Assembly: GCA_002307135.1 (NCBI GenBank)
Contig: DBTQ01000002.1
Location: 3,055 to 67,054, forward strand
DNA from: Bacteroidetes bacterium UBA1312
Lineage (GTDB): Bacteria; Bacteroidota; Bacteroidia; Chitinophagales; Chitinophagaceae
Direction of reading: 5' to 3'
Length of the DNA: 64,000 nt
The notes beneath the pieces are model-generated. The model was not told the DNA's origin. It ran no database searches and saw only the letters and a list, made by a program, of their open reading frames with translations. The position numbers and the translations under genes are program-made. Below, piece after piece: positions 1 to 8,285 of the stretch. Numbering within the stretch: position 1 is the stretch's first letter; every line of letters starts with the position of its first letter.

Positions 1-18
1 CTAAACTTATGAGTTGTT

Positions 19-1392
19 TCATCGTACATAATTGAGCTTGGTGAATAGATGGCTGTTGTCGGTAGCATTCATACGCAGCAAGTATAGTGCAGGAGCTAAC
101 TCGGCAATGTCAAATACCGTTTGTGCGGCGGGTTGATCCCATTGCTTCAACAACCGGCCTTGCAGGTCGTACAATTGCAGCGATTGAAGCGCAGGTGCAT
201 GGAGTAGTTGGAAAGTACCTGTAGATGGATTGGGATAGATGGCAACAGTTGTTTGTGCAGCGTCAATTATGGGAATATCCAAAGGGTCACAACTTATTTT
301 TGCTAAGTTGTGTCTTTCAGTAGTCGTATTGTCCCCCAATTGGCCTTTGTCGTTGATGCCGCTGGTCCATATACTCCCGTCCGACTGCAATGCGATACTA
401 TACTCGTATCCTGCAGCACTTAATTGCCAGGTAGCGGAAGTACCCACTTGCACCAGCGAGTCCGCCCAATACAAGACGCTACCATTTCCATATTCTCCGT
501 GTTGGTTATCACCGCAAACCCACAAAGTGCCGTCTTTTTTTACAGCCATAGTTTGCTTATATCCCTTAACGGATTGCCAGTCGTGGCCAGTACCTACCTG
601 AGCAGGGGTATGCCTGTCTGTAAAGGTTCCATCCCCCAATTGGTCATCGCCATTGATGCCCCAGGTCCATAAAGTGCCATCTGTTTTTATGGCCATAGAA
701 TAGCTGCTGCCTGCACAAATAAATTGCCAGTCTGTAGCTGTACTTATTTGGGTGGGATTCAGCACAGGTACTACTTTTCCGTTGCCCACCTCGCCAAAGC
801 GGTTCTCTCCCCAAGCCCATAAAGTGCCGTCTGTTGCAATAGCCATTGAATGGGTGATCCCTGCGCTTACTGAGCGCCAGCTCTTACCGGCGCCTATCTG
901 TGTCTGGCCAGCCCGATCTACGAAATCACCCACTCCCAATTCCCCATCTCCATTATAGCCCCAGCCCCACATGCTGCCGTCTGTTTTTATAGCCAGCGTA
1001 TAACCTGATCCTGCACTCACTGATTGCCAATTATTGGTGGTCCCTATTTGAATTGGTGCAGTTCTGCCTGTAGTAGTAGCATCACCTAGTTGTGCATTGG
1101 AATTATTACCCCATGCCCATAAAGTACCATCTGTTTTGATAGCTACAGAATGACTATACCCAGCGCTTATGAATTGCCAGTTTGTGGCAGTGCCTATCGG
1201 GGTAGGTACTGTTCTAGTTGTTACAGTACCATCGCCTAATTGCCCGCCATTATTATATCCCCATGCCCATAAGGTACCATCAGTTTTCAATGCTATCGTG
1301 TGCATGGTACCCGCGTCAATTGTTTTCCAGCACTGTGCAAAGGAAATAATAGGCAACGATAATACAAGTAGGAGTACGAGCAATCTTTTCAT
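19..1392 (-). CDS. Secreted RCC1-repeat protein with T9SS C-terminal sorting domain
   Basis: 457 aa. An N-terminal signal peptide (about residues 1-19, ending SFAQC) is followed by about seven RCC1-type blades of about 50 residues. Each blade carries the pattern ALKTDGTLWAWGxNxxGQLGDGT, which predicts a seven-bladed beta-propeller. The last ~75 residues (from about 383) match a type IX secretion sorting domain: YPNPSTGTF, then LYDLQGRLL, and a terminal beta-rich segment. The protein is therefore expected to cross the outer membrane through T9SS and be anchored or released. The blade ligand cannot be told. It stands alone on the minus strand, its stop lies only 18 bases from the window edge, and no partner gene is visible. 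Confidence 0.9.
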   Translation of the reverse strand: MKRLLVLLLVLSLPIISFAQCWKTIDAGTMHTIALKTDGTLWAWGYNNGGQLGDGTVTTRTVPTPIGTATNWQFISAGYSHSVAIKTDGTLWAWGNNSNAQLGDATTTGRTAPIQIGTTNNWQSVSAGSGYTLAIKTDGSMWGWGYNGDGELGVGDFVDRAGQTQIGAGKSWRSVSAGITHSMAIATDGTLWAWGENRFGEVGNGKVVPVLNPTQISTATDWQFICAGSSYSMAIKTDGTLWTWGINGDDQLGDGTFTDRHTPAQVGTGHDWQSVKGYKQTMAVKKDGTLWVCGDNQHGEYGNGSVLYWADSLVQVGTSATWQLSAAGYEYSIALQSDGSIWTSGINDKGQLGDNTTTERHNLAKISCDPLDIPIIDAAQTTVAIYPNPSTGTFQLLHAPALQSLQLYDLQGRLLKQWDQPAAQTVFDIAELAPALYLLRMNATDNSHLFTKLNYVR

Positions 1393-1683
1393 ATCGGTTT
1401 ATTTTAAATCGTTATGTAAATATAATAATTTCTACTAAATATTGAATGGTGGGCTTTTGTTCATACACTGATTTTATGTGGTGAGTAAATACATTGGTAG
1501 AAAAAAATAACTGCAAATCAAACCTTTGGATAAATTATTCAACGAATTTTAAATGATTAATAAAATTTTCGTAGAACAATAACTTTCAGTTATTAATTAT
1601 TTCGGTAAAACTAAAAAATCAGATTTTAAAAAACGAAATGTATTTTAATAAATAAATTCTTTAACGCTTGAATAATTATTGTA

Positions 1684-1980
1684 TTATTTAATCCTCTTTT
1701 GTTCCAGTACTTTAATGACTTCAATCAAATCTTTGATAAGCTCTTTTGCCAATCCTTCGAGATGATCACATGTCCAAATGTCATTAACACAAGTAAACCG
1801 AAGATTAAATTCCTGTTTTACTTTGTCGTGAAATTCAATATGGACATGGTAAATTCCATACGTGTTAACCGCTTCTAAATAATAGAAGTCACATAGATAG
1901 TAAGTATTACATGAATCGACGTATATGCCTTTAAATGTCTTGAAATTGGCGACATTTTTGTATGAGGGTATGCTATTCAT
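1684..1980 (-). CDS. Small hypothetical protein
   Basis: 98 aa, unrecognised. It begins MNSIPSYKNVANF. The middle is aromatic-rich with several Tyr and Cys residues, and the C-terminus is a Leu/Ile/Lys-rich helix (LAKELIKDLIEVIKVLEQK). There is no signal peptide or membrane segment. It is flanked by AT-rich non-coding DNA on both sides (about 290 bases to the RCC1 gene, almost 790 to the primase operon). It may belong to the mobile element or to the chromosome. Coding status rests on length and plausible composition only. Confidence 0.5.
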   Translation of the reverse strand: MNSIPSYKNVANFKTFKGIYVDSCNTYYLCDFYYLEAVNTYGIYHVHIEFHDKVKQEFNLRFTCVNDIWTCDHLEGLAKELIKDLIEVIKVLEQKRIK

Positions 1981-2171
1981 GGATGATGCACTGTACTATA
2001 ATTGTGGAAAAGGAATAAATGGGAATTTGCTTCGAACGAAGCATTGTATTAAGGATAAAATTTATCCGGAATGTTGTATCTGAATCATAGACGGTAGTTT
2101 TAGAATGAATGAAAGTGTTGTTTGTTTTCACTCAATTAGTACGCCGCCTGTTGCTATTTTTACTGTCAGGG

Positions 2172-2318
2172 GTTTTCCGTGAGTGTCTTTTGTATATACT
2201 CGTAACAGAGGCAGTAGGAAGCCCACACACAAGTAATACTAAAACACCCACGGAAATCTCCGTAGGCGTTCAGTACATACTCGCTGTGTGCTAAGAAAGT
2301 TCCTACATTTTCTGTTAC
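2172..2318. other. Interleaved inverted repeats, possible structured RNA or recombination site
   Basis: Two stems can be drawn. Stem A pairs TTTCCGTGAGTGT (2174-2186) with ACACCCACGGAAA (2244-2256), 12 of 13 pairs. Stem B pairs GTAACAGA (2202-2209) with TCTGTTAC (2311-2318) and GTAGGAA (2214-2220) with TTCCTAC (2300-2306), 15 pairs around a symmetrical 4x4 internal loop. Inside B are a small hairpin ACGGA-AATC-TCCGT (2250-2263) and a CACACA/TGTGTG pairing (2225-2230 with 2285-2290). A and B interleave (A, B, A', B'), so both can form only as a pseudoknot. The small hairpin and A' also compete. Function unknown: ncRNA, single-stranded origin, transfer origin or recombination site are all possible. 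Confidence 0.45.
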
Positions 2319-2572
2319 AGCGTCGTATTTGCTAAACGCAAATCATCTTTTATCTATTTTATATTCTTCTTTGCTCTTATTTTCGTCTTTAATTAAATGC
2401 TGCTGCTAATGTACATCATTTGTATTATTTCCAAATAACAAATAGCGTTAATAACTACTTATCAATAATAACTTGCTGCAAACCTAACACCTAGCAATTT
2501 AAAAAAGCAGGGAAATTTCCACGTTTTTAAAAAATAATTGCTGTTTGGGCACTTCCATACCATGAAAACTAC

Positions 2573-2710
2573 ACCTACAATACCTACAACACCTACAACG
2601 TACCTACACAAAACTACAGAGAACTACAACTTTTAAAGACTATTTATAGAGTATTATTATTGATTTTCAATACTTTAATAACTATTGTAGTTCTGTAGGT
2701 GTTGTAGGTA
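2573..2710. repeat. Iteron-like direct repeats with inverted copies (candidate replication origin)
   Basis: Three 9-bp units stand head to tail: ACCTACAAT (2573-2581), ACCTACAAC (2582-2590) and ACCTACAAC (2591-2599). Degenerate units follow (ACCTACAC at 2602-2609, ACTACAG at 2613-2619, AACTACAAC at 2622-2630). About 65 bases further the same sequence appears inverted: TACCTACAACACCTACA (2581-2597) is exactly complementary to 2694-2710, and AGAACTACAA (2620-2629) to 2685-2694. Short tandem repeats next to primase and ATPase genes resemble iterons bound by a replication initiator. That function is inferred. A very long hairpin attenuating the operon from the right is an alternative. Confidence 0.6.
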
Positions 2711-2767
2711 CGGATTTTACTGATTTTTGATTTTAGGGGATTCATAGGGTAAAAAAATAAAGCGCAA

Positions 2768-5263
2768 TTATTCCATCGTTTTAGGGGGATCTTTAGGAGT
2801 AATTATTTTACGCTCGAAGTTTTGGAAATTAGGGACGCTTTCAAAATCCGTAACATCAATTGTCCGGTATTCTTTCTGACCATTTTGGATAATGCTCATA
2901 TTGCCCTTTAGCTGAATTTTATAACCTTTTGTAATCGTGCCCAATGCTAACGGGTCTGTAAAGAAACAGTTGTACATGGTCGTATAGGTTCTTGTTGCTC
3001 CTGTGCCATCCACTAGGCTTGAATATTGCACCACCATAGCTTTGTATTTTTCCTGTCCTGGTACAACTTCAATAGGTGTGTTTACTTCGCCTATTAATTC
3101 AATCGGTATCAGCTCTGCGTCAGCTGCGCTTTCACGAACTAAATTTATATTCAATTCGTCATAATCATAAGCAAAGCAGCTGGTCGGGCCACGTCCTTTA
3201 AAACGCTTGCTTTTCATCCAGCCGCAAAACCATTTTTGGTCCTTCATATACAGCTTTAGCGTGGACTCATTCAGACCGACTTTACGGGTCTTCGCACATA
3301 TCTCCAAGTAAAGTTTGTGTATTCCTTCAAAGCGAAGGAATAGGATTGTTTTACCTGGTAGGTATGTTTTCTTTTCTGTGCTCTTATCTTCTGTGGTAAT
3401 GGTAATGCTTGTTTCTGTGCTTACTTCAAAGTCCATTCCTTCTTTAATCATGCCTCTGTCAAACAAGTATTCAACAGTACTCCAAAACTCTGAAACCCCC
3501 GAAGTACTTGTTACTAGATTCGTCATTTGACGGACATAACCTTTACTATAATTGAAAAATTCATCAATGGTATAAGGCAACTTAAATTTGAATAAAGCAA
3601 TCTCTGTAACGGCAATCATACAGCTTATGTTTTTCAATATCCGCAAAGGAGCATTAACGCCTTCGGAACGCAATTCATCTACAAGCCTTTTTTGTATGAT
3701 TGCAAAAGAATTGGCGAACATACTTTTGATCAACGGGCGCAAGTCCATCATTTCCGTAAGGATAGAACTCAGCCCTTTGGACTCTAGTTCTTTTAAGAGC
3801 GTGAATGCTTTTATTTGTGCTTCCGGACGTTCGGCTGCTGGTATTACTTTAAAAGCAATGGGCAAAGAACGGGTCAATACAGAGTTGTCATCACGAGTAC
3901 CCAAGTACTGACCCATGAGTATAAGCGTACAGTTTACTTTTTGGGAAATGGAACGGTTCTTTTCTTTCGACCCTTTTGATCTTCCTTCCCCATCATAAGC
4001 AGATTTAATACCCCGAAACCAATTATCATCAATAGCCCATTCGTCAAACTCATTCAGGGCATTGGGGCAATTGTTGAACCGCTCCATACGATTCCAAAAA
4101 GCAAATTCTGTGCCCTGGTTTAGGTTCATGGGCTTGTTCAAATCTCCCTTGTTATCCTTCCCTGAAAAGAACAGATTGTTAATGCTCTCCCCAAATTCAG
4201 ACTTTCCCGCCCCTACAGCGCCATAAGCATATAAATGGGGTATTTTGGTAACGTGCATTATTACGTCCCGAAATAAAGTGGCAATGCTAAATGCAATGCC
4301 CATCCAAGCGGCCTTATCATAGACTTGCTCCATCAGGGCGCACCACTGTTCAAAATTGATGGACGATTCCACATAGCTTAGGAACATATCATTTTCGTAA
4401 ATATTGTCGTTTCCTCTTACTCGTTCGTTCGCCTTACTCTGGGATGGCGACAAATACCTGTTTTTATCCACTTGAACTACACCATACTCGTCATATACGC
4501 TGATTACACCAACTTCGTTAGGGTTCGTTGGTGGTCGGTAGGTTCTGTTGGCAAAAGCGAAAAAACCTTCTTCATTCTGCCAGCCTAAGTTATCAATCGG
4601 GTGAACCAATGGGAACTGCTCCCCGTATTTTAAATTGATTTGCACCAGGTGAAATTTAGTGAATCCCGCTTTTTGCTGGAAATTACCCTGATGGAATAAA
4701 GCAGCCATAAATTGATCGGGGATCAACATATTCTTACTGGGTATTTCGATAACCACTTCGATAAAGCCATTATTGACACAGATCATACGACGATTATCAT
4801 TTCCGTAGATATGGTACAAAGGTTTTATGATAAAATTGGTACGCTGCACTAAGGAGTTACCATCTGATTTAAAATAGTAGCCTGTATGCTGTTTATCTAA
4901 TCGCTCAACGAATCCGAGCTGCAGCACTTCATCTTTATCTGCCCAGGACGGAATCCAGTTCCAATCCTCATCGTCCCTGTTTTCTTTGCGTTCTTTTGCA
5001 GCTTGGGTAGCTGCGGTATAATCAGCAATTGGGTCTAATAATTGGCGTTTCTTTATCTTATATGCCTTCTCTGCACAGATTAAATCCATATAGTCTTCCT
5101 GTACAAATTTCGATTTGATACAGGTCAATAAAACACTGATCCGGTCAATGGCTATGGCACGGGCATTGGGATTAGTACCCGCTTCATTCATCCATCGTTC
5201 TACTTGCCACATGATGGCATCTTGCTTGTTATCTCTTATCTCTTGTATAATCGGTATGATCAT
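2768..5263 (-). CDS. Large P-loop ATPase, putative replicative helicase-like protein of a mobile element
   Basis: 831 aa. A Walker A motif GAVGAGKS lies at residues 348-355 in the context HLYAYGAVGAGKS, and an acidic Walker B-like NEFDEWA at 404-410. A later LILMGQYLGTRDDNSVLTRS stretch resembles a sensor/arginine-finger region. The N-terminal ~330 residues have no motif I recognise, and the C-terminus (from ~600) is probably DNA-binding or regulatory. The layout resembles DUF927/superfamily 3-type helicases of phages and integrative elements, beside a DnaG-like primase. It is the last gene of the leftward operon, 15 bases after the coiled-coil gene. Inference: it unwinds the element's origin or loads onto primed DNA. 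Exact family uncertain. Confidence 0.7.
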   Translation of the reverse strand: MIIPIIQEIRDNKQDAIMWQVERWMNEAGTNPNARAIAIDRISVLLTCIKSKFVQEDYMDLICAEKAYKIKKRQLLDPIADYTAATQAAKERKENRDDEDWNWIPSWADKDEVLQLGFVERLDKQHTGYYFKSDGNSLVQRTNFIIKPLYHIYGNDNRRMICVNNGFIEVVIEIPSKNMLIPDQFMAALFHQGNFQQKAGFTKFHLVQINLKYGEQFPLVHPIDNLGWQNEEGFFAFANRTYRPPTNPNEVGVISVYDEYGVVQVDKNRYLSPSQSKANERVRGNDNIYENDMFLSYVESSINFEQWCALMEQVYDKAAWMGIAFSIATLFRDVIMHVTKIPHLYAYGAVGAGKSEFGESINNLFFSGKDNKGDLNKPMNLNQGTEFAFWNRMERFNNCPNALNEFDEWAIDDNWFRGIKSAYDGEGRSKGSKEKNRSISQKVNCTLILMGQYLGTRDDNSVLTRSLPIAFKVIPAAERPEAQIKAFTLLKELESKGLSSILTEMMDLRPLIKSMFANSFAIIQKRLVDELRSEGVNAPLRILKNISCMIAVTEIALFKFKLPYTIDEFFNYSKGYVRQMTNLVTSTSGVSEFWSTVEYLFDRGMIKEGMDFEVSTETSITITTEDKSTEKKTYLPGKTILFLRFEGIHKLYLEICAKTRKVGLNESTLKLYMKDQKWFCGWMKSKRFKGRGPTSCFAYDYDELNINLVRESAADAELIPIELIGEVNTPIEVVPGQEKYKAMVVQYSSLVDGTGATRTYTTMYNCFFTDPLALGTITKGYKIQLKGNMSIIQNGQKEYRTIDVTDFESVPNFQNFERKIITPKDPPKTME

Positions 5264-5278
5264 GTGTGCTGTTGATTT

Positions 5279-5509
5279 TTAGAATAAATTGGCCTGTGCT
5301 CCGGCACGGGCTGTTTTCTCTCGGGCGATGAGTTTATCCAGGCTATTTACTTTTGCTCTTTCCTGCTCTAAATCTTGTGTGCATTTCCTAAAGCACCGCC
5401 TGTTTTCTTCTTGTACTTTTTGCACCTTACGTGCCGCTACAATGGCATTGTAGAGCTGTTCATATTTTTGCTCTAGTTCTTCATACTGCTGTTGATAGTT
5501 CATGTTCAT
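5279..5509 (-). CDS. Small coiled-coil protein
   Basis: 76 aa, strongly charged and helical throughout (YEELEQKYEQLYNAIVAARK then EENRRCFRKCTQDLEQERAK), so a coiled coil is expected. It overlaps the 3' end of the primase gene by 29 bases in another frame. If translation starts at the second Met the overlap is only slightly shorter. The gene is followed after 15 bases by the large ATPase. It may be an adaptor between primase and helicase, but nothing in the sequence proves this. Confidence 0.65.
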   Translation of the reverse strand: MNMNYQQQYEELEQKYEQLYNAIVAARKVQKVQEENRRCFRKCTQDLEQERAKVNSLDKLIAREKTARAGAQANLF

Positions 5510-6590
5510 TGCTCAATATTTTGTTTTGGATAAAAAATGTTTTGGCATAATCGTCAGGGTCTTTCTTTTCAGCCAGTGCCATGACTTCAACTTTAAAATC
5601 GTGTGCCAACAGGATGCGCACATCTTTTTCAGTGGCTTTAATGCCCGCCTCATCACCATCACGCATGAGTACGATACTATTGGTATATCTTTTAATCAAA
5701 CGGGCTTGTTCTTCCGTTAGTGCTGTGCCACAAGTGGCAATCGTATTGGTCGCACCCGCTTTGTGCATCGAAATGACATCCGCATAACCTTCGACCAGGA
5801 TAGCAAATTCTAATTCGTTGATGCTCTTATCTGCTTTGTCTAATCCAAAAATGGTTTTGCTTTTATTGTATAAGTCTGAGCTGTACCCGTTTTTATACTT
5901 GCCGTAAAGTTTAGCGTCCTTATCGCTGAGCACTCGCCCGCCAAAAGAAATCAGCTCTCCTTTTTCATTGTGGATGGGAAACAATATTCGATTTTGGTAA
6001 ACGTCATAGCATCTTTCTTCTTTTTCGCGAACCAAACCAGCTCCAATAGCTAATGGTAATAATCCTTTGTTGGAGTATTGGTCGCAAAGGCTACGATTGT
6101 TATTGGGTGCAAAGCCCATACCCCAATGTTTAATCGTATCATAATCCCAACGACGGACTTCATGCAGATATTGGAGTACTTCGTCGTTCTTCCATAGTTC
6201 CGTTTTGTATAACTCCTGTGCTTCTATGAGCAGCTGTAGCTTGGTCTTCTTTTCTTCACGAAGTTTCAAGTATTGAATTTGTTGCTCGGGCGTATATTTT
6301 TGCTCGGTGATCAAATCTATATGAGCAATTCCGGCAATGATTTCTACTGCTTCAAGAAATGTTACTCTCCGGTACTGTTGTACGAAACTGATACCATCGC
6401 CACCAGCTCCACAACCAAAACACTTGAATATATTCTTGGCAATATTTACAGAAAACGACGGGGTACTTTCGTTATGTATCGGGCAGCAAGCTTTGTGGTG
6501 GCTGTCGATGGGCACAAAATGGCTTACCACTGTTTCAATGCTTACGTCTTTTACTTGTTCAATGCATTCATTAGTGTACATGGCGGTCAA
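5481..6590 (-). CDS. DnaG-like DNA primase (CHC2 zinc finger plus Toprim)
   Basis: 369 aa. A CHC2-type zinc ribbon lies at residues 36-60 (C36-x2-H39 ... C57-x2-C60, with FKCFGCGAGGD). A primase core follows, then a Toprim domain with the catalytic glutamate in ILVEGYADV (E267), the DGDEAG motif (D311, D313) and KDPDDY at 343-348. Chromosomal DnaG is about 600-650 aa. This protein stops right after Toprim and lacks the C-terminal helicase-binding domain, as in many phage and ICE primases. Its start overlaps the DUF4406 stop by 4 bases (ATGA), showing translational coupling. A second Met (residue 4) could also start. It should synthesise RNA primers for the element's replication. Confidence 0.9.
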   Translation of the reverse strand: MTAMYTNECIEQVKDVSIETVVSHFVPIDSHHKACCPIHNESTPSFSVNIAKNIFKCFGCGAGGDGISFVQQYRRVTFLEAVEIIAGIAHIDLITEQKYTPEQQIQYLKLREEKKTKLQLLIEAQELYKTELWKNDEVLQYLHEVRRWDYDTIKHWGMGFAPNNNRSLCDQYSNKGLLPLAIGAGLVREKEERCYDVYQNRILFPIHNEKGELISFGGRVLSDKDAKLYGKYKNGYSSDLYNKSKTIFGLDKADKSINELEFAILVEGYADVISMHKAGATNTIATCGTALTEEQARLIKRYTNSIVLMRDGDEAGIKATEKDVRILLAHDFKVEVMALAEKKDPDDYAKTFFIQNKILSNEHELSTAV

Positions 6591-6970
6591 TTATTGTTTG
6601 GGGTGGTGAAGTGTTTTAGGATGGGTTTTAGCTGTAGCGGAAAAATGACTGGCATGTTTAATTTTTCGGCAACGAGTTTTTCAATTTTGGAACGTTCGCA
6701 TTCATCCCAATCGTCGAGAAAGAACACTTCATCACACTGGCACATATAGTCAATACAAAGCCCGATGATTTCTTTTCGATGGGTTTGGTCTGTCCATTCT
6801 GCCAAACCCGCTTTAATTCGTTGTTGGTTGTATAGATACACCAATTCAATTGGGCAGTAAGTAAGGTATCCTAGCTGTTTAAGCTTTGTTTTTACTGCTT
6901 CAATTTTTTTAATGACTTCCTGATCGGGTAGTCCTAAGCTACTACCTGATATATAGATTTTGGGCTGCAT
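6587..6970 (-). CDS. DUF4406 / nucleoside 2-deoxyribosyltransferase-like protein
   Basis: 127 aa. It opens with KIYISGSSLGLP and has CPIELVYLYNQQ in the middle and CDEVFFLDDWDECERSKIEKLVAEKLNMPVIF near the end. This is the Rossmann-like layout of the DUF4406/nucleoside deoxyribosyltransferase superfamily, often carried by phages and integrative elements. The DDWDECERSKIE segment corresponds to the usual Gly/Ser-x2-E substrate region, with a Cys/Glu variation. A role in nucleotide salvage or base modification is possible. It sits directly before the primase with an ATGA overlap, in the replication operon. Confidence 0.75.
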   Translation of the reverse strand: MQPKIYISGSSLGLPDQEVIKKIEAVKTKLKQLGYLTYCPIELVYLYNQQRIKAGLAEWTDQTHRKEIIGLCIDYMCQCDEVFFLDDWDECERSKIEKLVAEKLNMPVIFPLQLKPILKHFTTPNNN

Positions 6971-7029
6971 AGATTTAATTGTGGGGGTAATAATTCTTTT
7001 ATGAATCCTGTTGTGGGCGGGCTAATCGG

Positions 7030-7257
7030 CTAGTTAAGCAGGGAGCAACGGAATGAACTGGTTACATTGCCGTCTTGGTCAAATCGTAACTTAAAATAGC
7101 AAAAGAAGCATTTTCGCTTTCTGATCGCATAAAGCAATGGCCTGGTGTAGATGAATGTTTTATAATTCCGTGTGATGTGAAACCATTGGCTACTACAGGA
7201 TAAAAAGTATAGGCTAAGGACGAGTGCTACTAAGAGCTGATTAATTACAGTGTTCAA
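7030..7257 (-). CDS. Possible small lipoprotein (uncertain gene)
   Basis: 75 aa from a TTG start. The N-terminus has a hydrophobic segment ending YFLSCSS, which could be a signal peptide with a lipobox. The rest is basic and Cys-containing (RKRKCFFCYF). It fills the gap between the DnaA domain IV-like gene (14 bases upstream) and the DUF4406 gene (59 bases downstream) on the same strand. The lack of an ATG start and an unremarkable composition make it doubtful. Confidence 0.35.
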   Translation of the reverse strand: MNTVINQLLVALVLSLYFLSCSSQWFHITRNYKTFIYTRPLLYAIRKRKCFFCYFKLRFDQDGNVTSSFRCSLLN

Positions 7258-7271
7258 ATGATGGGCGTTTT

Positions 7272-7760
7272 TTAAATTTGAAGAGATTCCAAAACGAAAA
7301 GCTGGGCTTGTTGTGCTGTGTAATACGTTTTTGATGGAGTAGAAATTCGAGATACAACTCTCTTTTTTTTGTTGCTGAGGTTTTGTTCATCAGGTTTCGC
7401 TTTGGTTATGATTAAAATAATATTGTCTAAATCCTTTCGTACGGAATCTTCTATACTTGCTCTGTCTTTTATCGTTTGGATGCTTGCGATCACCGTAGCT
7501 CTGTCCCACCCACCACAACAAAATGCGATGTTGCCACCTTTCATGCCTGTATAACTATTGATCAGGAACATCGCTATTTGGCGTGGGTAAACAATTCGTG
7601 CAAACTTTCTTCTTACCAATAGATTTTCTTTGGGTAGCTCAAAATATTGGTACACCATTTTAATGATGAGTTTTGCGATACAATCATTGGAGCGATTAGT
7701 GAAGCATTCAGGTTGCCCAGTGTCTCCTAAAGAGCAAGCGTAAGATGCTATCCTATTCAT
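7272..7760 (-). CDS. Stand-alone DnaA domain IV-like DNA-binding protein
   Basis: 162 aa. Residues ~27-118 read like the C-terminal DnaA-box-binding domain of DnaA. VYQYFELPKENLL is followed by RRKFARIVYPRQIAMFL (50-66), a YTGMKGGNIA turn, and GGWDRATVIASIQTIKD (83-99). These match the family's RR-x-ARPRQ-x-AMYL and GGRDHTTV-x-A signatures, with Trp and Arg-Ala replacing Arg and His-Thr. There is no AAA+ ATPase domain (full DnaA is ~450 aa). After residue 120 comes a basic, probably disordered tail. It overlaps the preceding gene by 4 bases (ATGA). Inference: an initiator or regulator binding sites in the element, with the iteron array at 2573-2710 a natural target. Confidence 0.75.
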   Translation of the reverse strand: MNRIASYACSLGDTGQPECFTNRSNDCIAKLIIKMVYQYFELPKENLLVRRKFARIVYPRQIAMFLINSYTGMKGGNIAFCCGGWDRATVIASIQTIKDRASIEDSVRKDLDNIILIITKAKPDEQNLSNKKKRVVSRISTPSKTYYTAQQAQLFVLESLQI

Positions 7761-8056
7761 GGATGTGTATTCGATTGATTGCCGGAGAGGTTATCATAAG
7801 CCAGCTGTAATTCGGCTTTTCTGCTGGTAAGTGTTTGTATAATAGAATCGGTAAAATCGTCAATGACAATGTTCATACTATTGATCGTTGGCACATCTTT
7901 GATACGGTCATAATTGGATTGATATATCCGGTTGACTGCATCCAGTTTAAGGAGTGCTGTGTCAAATGAGCCACTTGATAGTTGCAGTAAATTGACATTG
8001 ATTAATGCAATGTCATTACTCAGTTCATTGCCTTGCTGTAATTGCTCTGGGGTCAT
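7757..8056 (-). CDS. Small helical hypothetical protein
   Basis: 99 aa, unrecognised. Mostly helical and slightly acidic (LQQGNELSNDIALINVNLLQL, then FTDSIIQTLTSRKAELQLAY). It has no signal peptide, metal ligands or P-loop. It overlaps both neighbours by exactly 4 bases (ATGA junctions at 8053-8056 and 7757-7760), so it is translated as part of the replication operon. Confidence 0.7.
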   Translation of the reverse strand: MTPEQLQQGNELSNDIALINVNLLQLSSGSFDTALLKLDAVNRIYQSNYDRIKDVPTINSMNIVIDDFTDSIIQTLTSRKAELQLAYDNLSGNQSNTHP

Positions 8057-8271
8057 TGTTTTGATTTTTGTTTGAGGTTAGAAATTGTAATATCAAAAAG
8101 ATGATGACTTATTGCAGCTTGGAGTTGCAAGTCTTGATTTTTATTTGTTTTCGGTTGCTTTTTTTGTAATTGAACAGATTTAGTTTCTCGTTCTAATTCA
8201 TTGGCAATCCGTCGTAAGAGTGCTGGTATATCGTTCATAATTGAATCAAAAATTGAATCACTAATAGGCAA
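8053..8271 (-). CDS. Small hypothetical protein of the replication operon
   Basis: 72 aa from the upstream ATG, or 61 aa if translation starts at the Met encoded at 8238. The shorter form is attractive because the intervening bases are two copies of a 12-bp TTTGATTCAATT box that also abuts the start of the divergent gene at 8675. The protein is basic and Gln/Lys-rich in the middle (KSVQLQKKQPKTNKNQDLQLQ), with helices at either end. Not recognised. Confidence 0.6.
   Translation of the reverse strand: MPISDSIFDSIMNDIPALLRRIANELERETKSVQLQKKQPKTNKNQDLQLQAAISHHLFDITISNLKQKSKQ
8239..8260. promoter_or_regulatory. Pair of 12-bp AATTGAATCAAA boxes before the 8238 start
   Basis: AATTGAATCAAA (8239-8250) is followed immediately by AATTGAATCA (8251-8260). 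The pair directly precedes the possible ATG at 8238 of the leftward gene. The same box, with the same 12-bp period, occurs at 8652-8675 next to the rightward gene. A shared operator is inferred. Confidence 0.4.
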
Positions 8272-8285
8272 AAAAATAGCTAAAT

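Larger units (their letters stand above)
1981..2767. other. Non-coding control region of the mobile element
   Basis: This 787-base stretch has no convincing gene. It holds two separate structured parts: interleaved inverted repeats at 2172-2318 and an iteron-like array of ACCTACAAC units with inverted copies at 2573-2710. The rest is AT-rich and featureless by eye. It lies just past the 3' end of the leftward replication operon, a plausible place for a replication or transfer origin. Confidence 0.6.

Noticed and set aside
2109..2294. A 61-codon frame with hydrophobic residues
   Set aside because: It lies over the interleaved inverted repeats, which better explain the sequence. No neighbour or motif supports it.
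2573..2710. CRISPR array
   Set aside because: Units are only 9 bp with no spacers, and there are inverted copies and no cas genes.
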